Of a stretch of 5,904 nucleotides of DNA, positions 1-4,773 are shown in pieces. The DNA is taken from contig JAEZGT010000324.1 in NCBI GenBank assembly GCA_023416875.1, positions 1 through 5,904 on the forward strand. The letters are read 5' to 3'. The translations under genes were made by a program, and so were the position numbers. Origin of the DNA: Pseudomonadota bacterium. GTDB lineage: Bacteria; Pseudomonadota; Gammaproteobacteria; Pseudomonadales; Cellvibrionaceae. Position 1 is the stretch's first letter; every line of letters begins with the position of its first letter. The notes beneath the pieces are model-generated. The model saw only the letters and a list, made by a program, of their open reading frames with translations, did not search any database and had not been told where the DNA came from.

Positions 1-340
1 TTTCAGCACATCTTCATTTACCACTGCGGTGAGTTCTCGCCTTAATTTGAACGGCATATATCTGTCAGACGGCAATCCCGCAGCAGAAAACCCCGGTCAC
101 CCGTGTGCCACGGGCAACCCCTTACCATCGGGCACAGAGATCTCCTTCAGCGTCTCCAGCGGAACACTAGAAGGTATGAGCTCATGGACAGTCCCGGCGA
201 ACGCAGCCGAGCCTACCGGCCCCTACCGCGTCCGTTTTAAAGCCGGCACAACCCCAGACGTAGCACTGTTGACACTGAGGGTTACAGTGCCGGGCGAGGA
301 AGTCACAGAGTTTTATTGGGATATCGACGTAACGCCATAA
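1..340 (+). CDS. C-terminal end of a probable Ig-like-domain protein (5' partial)
   Basis: The frame is open from base 2 to the TAA at 338-340 and no stop precedes it, so this is the end of a gene that starts upstream; the GTG at 29 is only an internal codon. The visible 112 residues are rich in Ser, Thr, Gly, Pro and hydrophobic residues in alternating beta-strand style (SGTEISFSVSSGTLEG, then PYRVRFKAG, then ALLTLRVTVPG, ending FYWDIDVTP). This pattern is typical of the bacterial Ig-like (Big/invasin-type) modules found in large surface or secreted proteins. There is one cysteine (HPCATG) and no membrane helix, sortase motif or autotransporter barrel at the C-terminus. A 14-bp hairpin follows 15 bases after the stop. 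The Ig-like reading is inferred from composition and strand pattern, not from a defining motif, and the function of the whole protein cannot be seen from here. Confidence 0.75.
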   Translation, partial: FSTSSFTTAVSSRLNLNGIYLSDGNPAAENPGHPCATGNPLPSGTEISFSVSSGTLEGMSSWTVPANAAEPTGPYRVRFKAGTTPDVALLTLRVTVPGEEVTEFYWDIDVTP

Positions 341-355
341 CGGCGTGATCAGAAT

Positions 356-387
356 AAAAAAATCCCGGCATTTGCCGGGATTTTTTT
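356..387. terminator. Bidirectional rho-independent terminator
   Basis: A perfect 14-bp stem, 356-369 pairing with 374-387, closes a four-base ATTT loop. The core is AATCCCGGC / GCCGGGATT, and the base of the stem is seven A paired with seven T. Each strand therefore reads a GC-rich hairpin followed by a T tract. It lies between two convergent genes, 15 bases after the upstream stop and 23 bases from the end of the minus-strand gene, so it can serve both. Confidence 0.92.
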
Positions 388-410
388 ATTCATGGATTTA
401 AATCTAACTA

Positions 411-1229
411 TCACTCCCCTCGCAACAATTCGATTCGCGCTGAAGTTTCAGGATGGACTATAAAGATTCCTTCATCGGATAAAGAAAAGCCGAAGGGAAT
501 ACTGAATTTCCCAGGGCTCATCATCACCATTTCCAACTCATACTCGCCTTCGCCAGTGTGAACAATATGACGCAATGCGAAAGTGACGTTTTCCCAAATG
601 CTATTGACTTCAGTCGCCGGGGGAGCACCGTTACTTGAGCTAGCGCCGCCATAACCTTTGATTCTGCCCGTCGTGGCACTCGTAAATTCAATCACTTCGC
701 ATAATTCGGTACCCACGTGACTTAGGTCCATTTCCTCGCAGCGCGCGCTCCATCGTCCCAACACATAAGGCAACCACTGATCCGGCAAAGGAGAAAGCTG
801 ATAAATGGGTTCCAGCAGCGGTTCGAGTAAACCGCGAGAGTCAGTTGTTGACGTTAGGGAGCCGGTTAACCCCTGTGCCGTCTGGCGCAATGAAATTGTT
901 CCCGCTACAAAGCGCTCAGGCACGGAAACCTCCAGAGTTGTGGTGAGCGCACCATCATCCGCGAATGCGTCCTGTTTGCTATGGATGAGAATGGCTAGGG
1001 CATTATTTTCGATACCGTAGACCTCGGGCTGACAAGCACCATCTTCCAGGCTGTAAAAACTCAAGATCAAATGGTCATCGGTAAATGTCGCATTTACCTG
1101 GCAGGGATCATAAAAGCCGTGGTCAATATTCCAGTGGCCGTTGATATCCAATTCCGGTGGTTTGCTTTCCCCTTTACAGGCACTCAAAGTTGCAATCAGT
1201 ATTAGCACAAGCCATCGATTATTATTCAT
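411..1229 (-). CDS. Hypothetical lipoprotein with two GxW-type halves
   Basis: The product has 272 residues. The N-terminus is a lipoprotein signal: short polar start with R5, hydrophobic stretch 6-17, then lipobox L15-S16-A17-C18. The +2 residue is Lys, not Asp, which fits delivery to the outer membrane. The start ATG has AAGGA six bases upstream, a good Shine-Dalgarno. I do not recognise a family. The mature part is beta-rich and seems to have two comparable halves. One begins G31-H-W33 with cysteines at 43 and 66; the other begins G158-R-W160 with cysteines at 164 and 177. Between them is a Leu/Pro-rich linker (about 133-154). GxW near the first strand is seen in lipocalin-like small barrels, but that link is only a suggestion. 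The gene stands alone, convergent with the gene to its left. Existence and lipidation are well supported; function is unknown. Confidence 0.87.
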   Translation of the reverse strand: MNNNRWLVLILIATLSACKGESKPPELDINGHWNIDHGFYDPCQVNATFTDDHLILSFYSLEDGACQPEVYGIENNALAILIHSKQDAFADDGALTTTLEVSVPERFVAGTISLRQTAQGLTGSLTSTTDSRGLLEPLLEPIYQLSPLPDQWLPYVLGRWSARCEEMDLSHVGTELCEVIEFTSATTGRIKGYGGASSSNGAPPATEVNSIWENVTFALRHIVHTGEGEYELEMVMMSPGKFSIPFGFSLSDEGIFIVHPETSARIELLRGE

Positions 1230-1235
1230 ACGTTA

Positions 1236-1240
1236 TCCTT
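1236..1240 (-). promoter_or_regulatory. Shine-Dalgarno of the hypothetical lipoprotein gene
   Basis: On the minus strand this reads AAGGA, with six bases between it and the ATG at 1227-1229. It fixes the start, since the following residues form the signal peptide. Confidence 0.7.
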
Positions 1241-1460
1241 CTCGTTGAGGGTCAAAGTGTTAGCAACAACAGGCTTCTGCCGCCCGACCTGCAAGCTAAC
1301 CTCGAAAAAGAATTTGGATGAATACGTAGATTTACGGAATTGCGGACTTTTTCCCCATTTCATGTTTGACTGCGACCACATCCTCTAGCATTGGCGTTGA
1401 AAGGAACTATTCCTAGCCATCACTGCCTATGCCGACCGCCCCAAAGGGTTTGCTATTTTT

Positions 1461-1853
1461 ATGCTGTCAACGCCCGAAAAATCGCCGCGCAAAAAATTCG
1501 ATTTCACCTTTATCGCACCGGCAGTGCTGTGCAATTTCGCCTTTATTCTCGGCACAATTCCGCCGCTGCTCTGCTTGAATTCCCGTTTTTTTTCTTATGC
1601 TTCAGTGGGCGTATTTCTATTTTCCATTGTGATCCACATCTACATTTTGCTGCGGTGGACACGCTATAAGGACTCATCGCCGCTGGCCTATGCCATAGTG
1701 CAGCCGACACTGCATATGATCATGTTGGTTTACGCCCTGGCTGCTGGCGCAACGAATTTTTGTGCTCCTCCACCAGCTAGACAAAACCCACCGAATTTGC
1801 GCGAATTGCCACCGCCTCCACCAGACTTACCGAGCGTCACCCCCATCCGTTGA
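1461..1853 (+). CDS. Small three-helix membrane protein with Pro-rich tail
   Basis: The product has 130 residues. Three hydrophobic segments can be seen at about 15-39, 43-64 and 75-98. Positive charge sits before the first (R10-K-K12) and in the loop between the second and third (R65-W-T-R68-Y-K70). By the positive-inside rule the N-terminus is cytoplasmic, and the tail from residue 99 on lies outside. That tail is proline-rich (PPP at 103-105, five Pro at 117-121). I recognise no family. The helices carry H59 and H85 and a few cysteines but no clear cofactor motif. The ATG at 1461 is preceded by AAAGGG at 1443-1448, spaced 12 bases away, which is rather long. The frame is open back to 1401 but has no ATG, GTG or TTG before 1461. 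Coding is supported by the membrane pattern and positive-inside charges. It could be an assembly or anchoring subunit of a membrane complex, but nothing in the sequence shows that. Confidence 0.65.
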   Translation: MLSTPEKSPRKKFDFTFIAPAVLCNFAFILGTIPPLLCLNSRFFSYASVGVFLFSIVIHIYILLRWTRYKDSSPLAYAIVQPTLHMIMLVYALAAGATNFCAPPPARQNPPNLRELPPPPPDLPSVTPIR

Positions 1854-1920
1854 GCCAGGCGCACTAAACCACTGGGGGATAAAACGGCACAAAACTGAGG
1901 CATAGCTCTCGTTTAGCACC

Positions 1921-1943
1921 TGTGAATTCTTTTAGAACACACA
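1921..1943. promoter_or_regulatory. Interrupted palindrome upstream of the esterase gene, possible operator
   Basis: A 23-bp dyad has arms TGTGaaTTCT and AGAAcaCACA around a TTT centre; only the two aa/ca positions do not pair. A second, wider inverted repeat surrounds it: ACCTGTGA at 1918-1925 and TCACAGGT at 1947-1954. The site lies about 150 bases before the esterase ATG and about 70 bases after the end of the membrane-protein gene. It could be a regulator site or a weak hairpin. There is no T tract, so it is a poor terminator. Function is inferred from symmetry only. Confidence 0.35.
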
Positions 1944-2090
1944 ATCTCACAGGTTCCTCACATTCTGCCTTTATATTCGCCAAAAAAACAAAGATCTCCC
2001 GGCGTTCTGCTCCGCAGCGCGCCGCAGCGGGGCTGCTCGGCAAAGCTGTATTACATCTATTTTTACAATAACCTCGATCAGGTACATCTT

Positions 2091-3125
2091 ATGGCTAATT
2101 TATTGAAACCAAGATCAGGCGTTACCCGTTTTCCTTTATCCGTTTGTCTGCTGGCCGCCGTACTGGTGGGCTGTGGCGGACAGGGCGGTACAACCCCATC
2201 CTCGAGCAGTTCGTCGTCCAGCAGCTCATCCTCGAGCAGCTCCAGCTCTTCCTCATCGTCCAGTTCTTCATCCAGCTCCAGCTCGTCCTCAAGCTCGAGC
2301 TCAAGCTCCAGCTCTTCATCTTCCAGCTCAAGCTCTTCGGGGAATTTGATTAGTACGCGCCCAAGCAGCGGTCAGAAAAACATTACCGTGGGTGGCAGAA
2401 GCCGCAGTTACAACATATATGTACCGAACAGCTATCCCACTGACCGATATGTTCCTTTGGTCATACGCTTTCATGGATTGGGCGGTAATGGCGGTCAGGA
2501 AATCAACTCTGGATACCGCAGTATTGCCGACCAGGAAGGCTTTATTCTCGTAGCACCAACCGGTGCGGCTGGCAGCGTAGGTAATGCCTGGAACGTGGGC
2601 ACTTGCTGCACCAGCGACCGTTCGGTCGACGACGTAGCTTTTGCCAAAGCGATTGTTGAAGATGTTAAGAAAGTGGCCAATATCGATGTGAAACGCATCT
2701 ACGCCACAGGCTTCTCCATGGGTGGCGGTATGACTCACTATTTGGCCTGCCATGCATCCGACGTATTTGCCGCTTTTGCGCCTGAAGCGTTCGATTTGCT
2801 GCAAGAAAACGTCAACCAGTGTAATCCCGGCCGCGCCGTCCCGCTGCTCAGTCAGCGCGCATCCAACGACAGCTTGGTGATTTACAACGGTGGTCGCGAT
2901 TGTTTGACCGGCACCTGCATTAATTTCCTCGGTGCGGTAAACACCAACAATACCTGGAAGCAGAAAAACGGCTGTACCAACCAGACTACGCAACAGGGGC
3001 AATGCGCGATTAGTACCCAGTGTACCGACGGTGTTGAAGTGGGTTTGTGTACTTCCAACCGAGGCCATTCTCCTGAAGACGCCAGCATCGGTTGGAACTT
3101 TATGAAACGTTTTACCTTGCCGTAA
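2091..3125 (+). CDS. Polyserine-linked lipoprotein esterase, PHB-depolymerase/LpqC/feruloyl-esterase-like
   Basis: The product has 344 residues and is a predicted secreted lipoprotein carboxylester hydrolase. Residues 1-28 are a lipoprotein signal with lipobox L25-V-G-C28. Residues 37-83 are 47 unbroken serines. The alpha/beta-hydrolase domain runs from about 90 to 344. Its landmarks are H128-G129 after a beta strand (oxyanion region), the CC pair at 172-173, V179-D-D-V, nucleophile Ser209 in G-F-S-M-G, Asp260 in the ASND-SLVIYNGG stretch (family form ADPLVPYNGG), and His326 in RGHSPED. Together these give a Ser-Asp-His triad in the right order and spacing. Ten cysteines lie in the catalytic domain, consistent with disulfides in an exported enzyme. 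No carbohydrate-binding module is present, so the linker joins the lipid anchor straight to the enzyme. The family (COG3509) includes PHB depolymerases, feruloyl esterases and acetylxylan esterases. Given the polysaccharide-degrader context, a hemicellulose side-chain esterase is likelier than PHB depolymerase, but the substrate is not proven. Translation starts at ATG 2091 with only a weak AGG at 2080-2082. Confidence 0.92.
   Translation: MANLLKPRSGVTRFPLSVCLLAAVLVGCGGQGGTTPSSSSSSSSSSSSSSSSSSSSSSSSSSSSSSSSSSSSSSSSSSSSSSSGNLISTRPSSGQKNITVGGRSRSYNIYVPNSYPTDRYVPLVIRFHGLGGNGGQEINSGYRSIADQEGFILVAPTGAAGSVGNAWNVGTCCTSDRSVDDVAFAKAIVEDVKKVANIDVKRIYATGFSMGGGMTHYLACHASDVFAAFAPEAFDLLQENVNQCNPGRAVPLLSQRASNDSLVIYNGGRDCLTGTCINFLGAVNTNNTWKQKNGCTNQTTQQGQCAISTQCTDGVEVGLCTSNRGHSPEDASIGWNFMKRFTLP
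2199..2339 (+). repeat. Polyserine linker tract, 47 serine codons
   Basis: This is in-frame low-complexity DNA encoding serine only. All six serine codons are used: by my count AGC 14, TCC 11, TCG 8, TCA 7, TCT 5 and AGT 2. The DNA is therefore not a simple microsatellite, even though AGCTCC/AGCTCG-like units recur. Polyserine linkers of this kind are known from secreted plant-cell-wall enzymes of Cellvibrio, Saccharophagus and Teredinibacter, where they act as flexible spacers. Here the tract separates the lipidated cysteine from the catalytic domain. Confidence 0.95.
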
Positions 3126-3146
3126 GAATCTGGCAAGCGTAAAAGC

Positions 3147-3180
3147 AAAAAGCCCTGACGACATCGTCAGGGCTTTTTTT
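3147..3180. terminator. Rho-independent terminator after the esterase gene
   Basis: The stem AGCCCTGACG (3151-3160) pairs with CGTCAGGGCT (3165-3174) over an ACAT loop. Four A before it extend the pairing into the seven-T tract at 3174-3180. It begins 21 bases after the esterase stop. The A run on the left means it could also stop transcription coming from the convergent DUF3616 gene, although that gene ends about 140 bases away. Confidence 0.93.
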
Positions 3181-3318
3181 ATGGGCTAAAAACGCGCTGC
3201 AAAATCAAGGTCTCAATCGCAATGGAAACCACATTATTAACGCACGATCACAGGGAGCGGCGATCCTGCAACTCACGAGTTATTAGCCTCGAACACCCGA
3301 CCTGTTGAGACTCGCGAC

Positions 3319-4347
3319 TCACAATCGGAACCACACACCAGTGAAATATTTACGCGTCGGATCGTCGAGTTTTTTGCAGGCCACGCCGTCGACGAGAACG
3401 GTTCCTTGATCGTTGAAAAACATAATCTGATCGCGGATCTCCGGCGTGAAAAACGCCTCGGGGTTGGCAATGCGCGCAGCGGGAAGTGGTATAGGTGTTG
3501 GTTTGCCAACACCATCCCAAGTGTAGAGTGTGGATGGATCATCACCGGCATAAGCGCCCGCGGCTATCAAATACTGGCCGCGCCATGAGCTCAGCGCGCG
3601 GATGCCCCGTCCGTCCAGGTCCAGCAGAAGCGGCTCGCCGAAACGTGCGGCTTCACCGTGAATAACCTTCTCTGGATTGAGCAGCGGCACCACCAGCGCT
3701 TTTTGCTGCGGCAGCGGGTTGCGAAAGCCGATCCATACCCCGCCTTCCTTGCGCGCGGTCAGCCCTTCAATGTTGAGCCCACCTGGATCTTTCGGCGCCT
3801 TTTCCGCGGCCTCAGCCAATTGGAATGGTGCCATACGCGGATCAGCAACCAGATCCGCGAGTAGGTTTTCGTATACATCGCCCGCCACCTTCATAGGTTT
3901 GTTGTCCTCACCGAGAGTGGTGGCAAAAAAATTCAGGCGTTCTGCGCGATATTTCCCCGAGCTGTTGCGACCGTGGGAGGTGATCCAGTAGGCGAGCCCC
4001 TTATAAATCGTCGCGCCTTCGATATCGAGTTCCGGTGGCGATTTAGGTGGCTTGCCAGGTTTTTTACTAGGCCTCGGGTGCAAGCCAAGGGCAGCGGACA
4101 GATCATAAATTGCCAGGGGCTCGCCGCCTTTATTCACGTCATAAACCCGCAGAGCATTATCTTCGTCGTCGGCTATAGCGAAGCGGTTTGCCGACAGAGG
4201 AACCGCCCCCGAGGCATCGCACATGCCGCGGAAAATTATCGGTTCGGATGAAATGCGCGGGGAGTGCGATTGGCATGCGGGAAGAATACCGATAGACAGC
4301 ATCAGCACTGCGGCTGCTTTTAACTGGTGTCCTTTTCTGCTCATCAT
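3319..4347 (-). CDS. DUF3616-family lipoprotein
   Basis: The product has 342 residues counted from the ATG at 4345-4347. The frame opens five codons earlier at a TTG, but GGTGAG on the minus strand sits seven bases before the ATG and favours it; a second ATG follows directly. A basic start (R4, K5) and hydrophobic stretch lead to a lipobox-like L-P-A-C25. Pro at -2 is uncommon, so lipidation is likely but not certain. The mature part matches what I know of DUF3616 proteins: CDASGAVPL (43-51), FAIADDEDNALRVY (56-69), LDIEGA (107-112), ITSHGRN (122-128), GGLNIEGL (189-196), GFRNPLP (207-213) and later LLDLDGRGIRAL. The repeated Asp/Glu-rich IEG strands suggest a beta-propeller-like fold; family function is unknown. 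A Lys/Pro-rich insert (about 90-105, HPRPSKKPGKPPKSPP) looks like a flexible exposed loop. The gene is convergent with the esterase gene and has its own promoter upstream. Confidence 0.88.
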   Translation of the reverse strand: MMSRKGHQLKAAAVLMLSIGILPACQSHSPRISSEPIIFRGMCDASGAVPLSANRFAIADDEDNALRVYDVNKGGEPLAIYDLSAALGLHPRPSKKPGKPPKSPPELDIEGATIYKGLAYWITSHGRNSSGKYRAERLNFFATTLGEDNKPMKVAGDVYENLLADLVADPRMAPFQLAEAAEKAPKDPGGLNIEGLTARKEGGVWIGFRNPLPQQKALVVPLLNPEKVIHGEAARFGEPLLLDLDGRGIRALSSWRGQYLIAAGAYAGDDPSTLYTWDGVGKPTPIPLPAARIANPEAFFTPEIRDQIMFFNDQGTVLVDGVACKKLDDPTRKYFTGVWFRL

Positions 4348-4354
4348 AAATTCA

Positions 4355-4360
4355 CTCACC
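4355..4360 (-). promoter_or_regulatory. Shine-Dalgarno that decides the start of the DUF3616 gene
   Basis: The minus strand reads GGTGAG, seven bases before the ATG at 4345-4347. The alternative TTG and GTG starts overlap or lie right beside this element and would have no ribosome-binding site of their own. Confidence 0.6.
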
Positions 4361-4383
4361 AAACTGCATCGTCAAAGAAGGCC

Positions 4384-4413
4384 ATTACAACAAACATGGG
4401 AAAAAGCTGACAA
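4384..4413 (-). promoter_or_regulatory. Sigma70-like promoter of the DUF3616 lipoprotein gene
   Basis: On the minus strand TTGTCA (4408-4413, five of six bases match TTGACA) is followed after 18 bases by TGTAAT (4384-4389, five of six match TATAAT). The predicted start of transcription is near 4377, giving a leader of about 30 bases that contains the GGTGAG ribosome-binding site. The position relative to the gene is right, which adds weight to a motif match that could otherwise arise by chance. Confidence 0.6.
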
Positions 4414-4419
4414 TGTCAG
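4407..4419. promoter_or_regulatory. Palindrome over the -35 box, candidate operator
   Basis: CTGACAATGTCAG is a perfect 13-bp palindrome about a single central A. It contains the whole -35 hexamer of the predicted DUF3616 promoter, so a protein bound here would block RNA polymerase. Just beyond it are two direct copies of AACTTTAC (4426-4433 and 4436-4443), repeating every 10 bases, one helical turn. The regulator is not identified. Confidence 0.4.
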
Positions 4420-4425
4420 TGCGAA

Positions 4426-4443
4426 AACTTTACAGAACTTTAC
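4426..4443. repeat. Tandem AACTTTAC direct repeat, 10-base period
   Basis: Two exact eight-base copies are separated by AG, so identical faces recur once per helical turn. They lie just upstream of the -35 box of the minus-strand promoter, where an activator would bind. They may equally be chance in a short AT-rich stretch. Confidence 0.4.
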
Positions 4444-4464
4444 CCGCCGGCTTGCCAGCTTCGC

Positions 4465-4492
4465 TTGCAACCAAATTACCTTCCTTTGTAAT
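4465..4492 (+). promoter_or_regulatory. Weak candidate promoter toward the AT-hook-like gene
   Basis: TTGCAA (4465-4470, four of six match) is followed after 16 bases by TGTAAT (4487-4492, five of six match). It points toward the gene at 4774 but would give a leader of about 200 bases before the small ORF. The match is modest, and the AT-rich stretch at 4595-4626 could hide another promoter. Confidence 0.25.
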
Positions 4493-4631
4493 ACTTGGCC
4501 TGCTTAGGCAGTTCTACAATGTGTTGTCCTTGTTCCTTTTTATCCGTCGGCATCTTTAAGCGTTTGCTCGCAGCCGGAGCTGCAGCCCTGACGCATTTTT
4601 TGTAATTGATTTTTAACGAATTTTTTCCGCA

Positions 4632-4651
4632 ACACCTATTTCGCTAGGTGT
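4632..4651 (+). other. Stem-loop in the leader of the AT-hook-like gene
   Basis: ACACCTA (4632-4638) pairs perfectly with TAGGTGT (4645-4651) around a TTTCGC loop. No T tract follows, so it does not look like a terminator. It ends 43 bases before the GGAGG ribosome site of the small ORF and would fold in the mRNA if transcription starts upstream. A role in leader regulation or mRNA stability is inference. Confidence 0.45.
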
Positions 4652-4705
4652 GTCGGCTCGCATATGGCCCTGCTTTTGCACTATCTCTGTCATCGGAGGA
4701 GCGCA

Positions 4706-4768
4706 ATGGAACAGCGTCCCAAGATTCGAAGAACGAACCCTCCCTCTACGATAAGCCACAAGAGTTAA
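4706..4768 (+). CDS. Possible 20-residue leader peptide with a strong ribosome site
   Basis: ATG 4706 is preceded by CGGAGGAG, with GGAGG at 4695-4699 and six bases of spacing, the best Shine-Dalgarno in the window. The frame runs 20 codons to TAA at 4766-4768. The peptide is very basic and has no hydrophobic part (it begins MEQRPKIRRTNPP and has R4, K6, R8, R9 and K19). Its stop lies five bases before the ATG of the 150-residue gene, whose own ribosome site is poor. That arrangement suggests translational coupling or a regulatory leader. No run of a single amino-acid codon argues for classical attenuation. An alternative is that the strong ribosome site marks the original start of the downstream gene and a frameshift has intervened. 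Confidence 0.4.
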   Translation: MEQRPKIRRTNPPSTISHKS

Positions 4769-4773
4769 ATTCT

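Larger units (their letters stand above)
4348..4705. other. Divergent intergenic region between the DUF3616 gene and the small-ORF/AT-hook gene
   Basis: About 360 bases without a convincing gene. The left part holds the minus-strand ribosome site, promoter, palindrome and AACTTTAC repeats. The middle (4465-4492) has a weak + strand promoter match. Further right are a short GCAGC/GCTGC inverted repeat near 4570-4583, an AT-rich T-tract stretch (4595-4626), and a 7-bp stem-loop at 4632-4651. The + strand leader before the next start codon is therefore probably long. Confidence 0.6.

Noticed and set aside
1391..1669. 92-codon frame starting at TTG and overlapping the small membrane protein
   Set aside because: The translation lacks ordered helices and looks like the +1 shadow of the membrane protein, although the AAAGGA at 1401-1405 is noted as a finding.
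1921..1951. CRP-type site from TGTGA and TCACA
   Set aside because: The half-sites are 21 bases apart, not the six bases CRP needs.
2012..2035. Doubled CCGCAGCG followed by a GCAGC/GCTGC mini-hairpin before the esterase gene
   Set aside because: Short and GC-rich, with a 5-bp stem and three-base loop and no T tract. It may be chance, so I do not call a regulatory element.
2122..2353. Short open frames on both strands through the polyserine tract
   Set aside because: Serine-codon repeats read out of frame give open low-complexity frames (Gln/Leu-rich, Ser/Trp-rich) as a by-product. No start signals support them.
2328..3164. 278-codon open frame on the minus strand opposite the esterase gene
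   Set aside because: It lies wholly antisense to a gene with a complete lipobox, catalytic triad and terminator. Its protein has no recognisable motif and it runs through the terminator stem. It is a shadow of codon bias.
3205..3315. GTCTCAA and TTGAGAC inverted pair and a GTTCGA-like string resembling a tRNA T-arm
   Set aside because: The pair is about 90 bases apart with no folding between, and no acceptor stem, anticodon arm or CCA end can be built around the string.
3658..3991. Plus-strand frames opposite the DUF3616 gene
   Set aside because: The minus strand carries many conserved DUF3616 motifs through this stretch. The plus-strand frames have no ribosome sites or recognisable sequence.
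4648..4773. 42-residue N-terminal extension of the AT-hook-like protein from GTG 4648
   Set aside because: There is no ribosome site, the start lies inside a hairpin stem, and the residues have low protein-like character. ATG 4774 is preferred.
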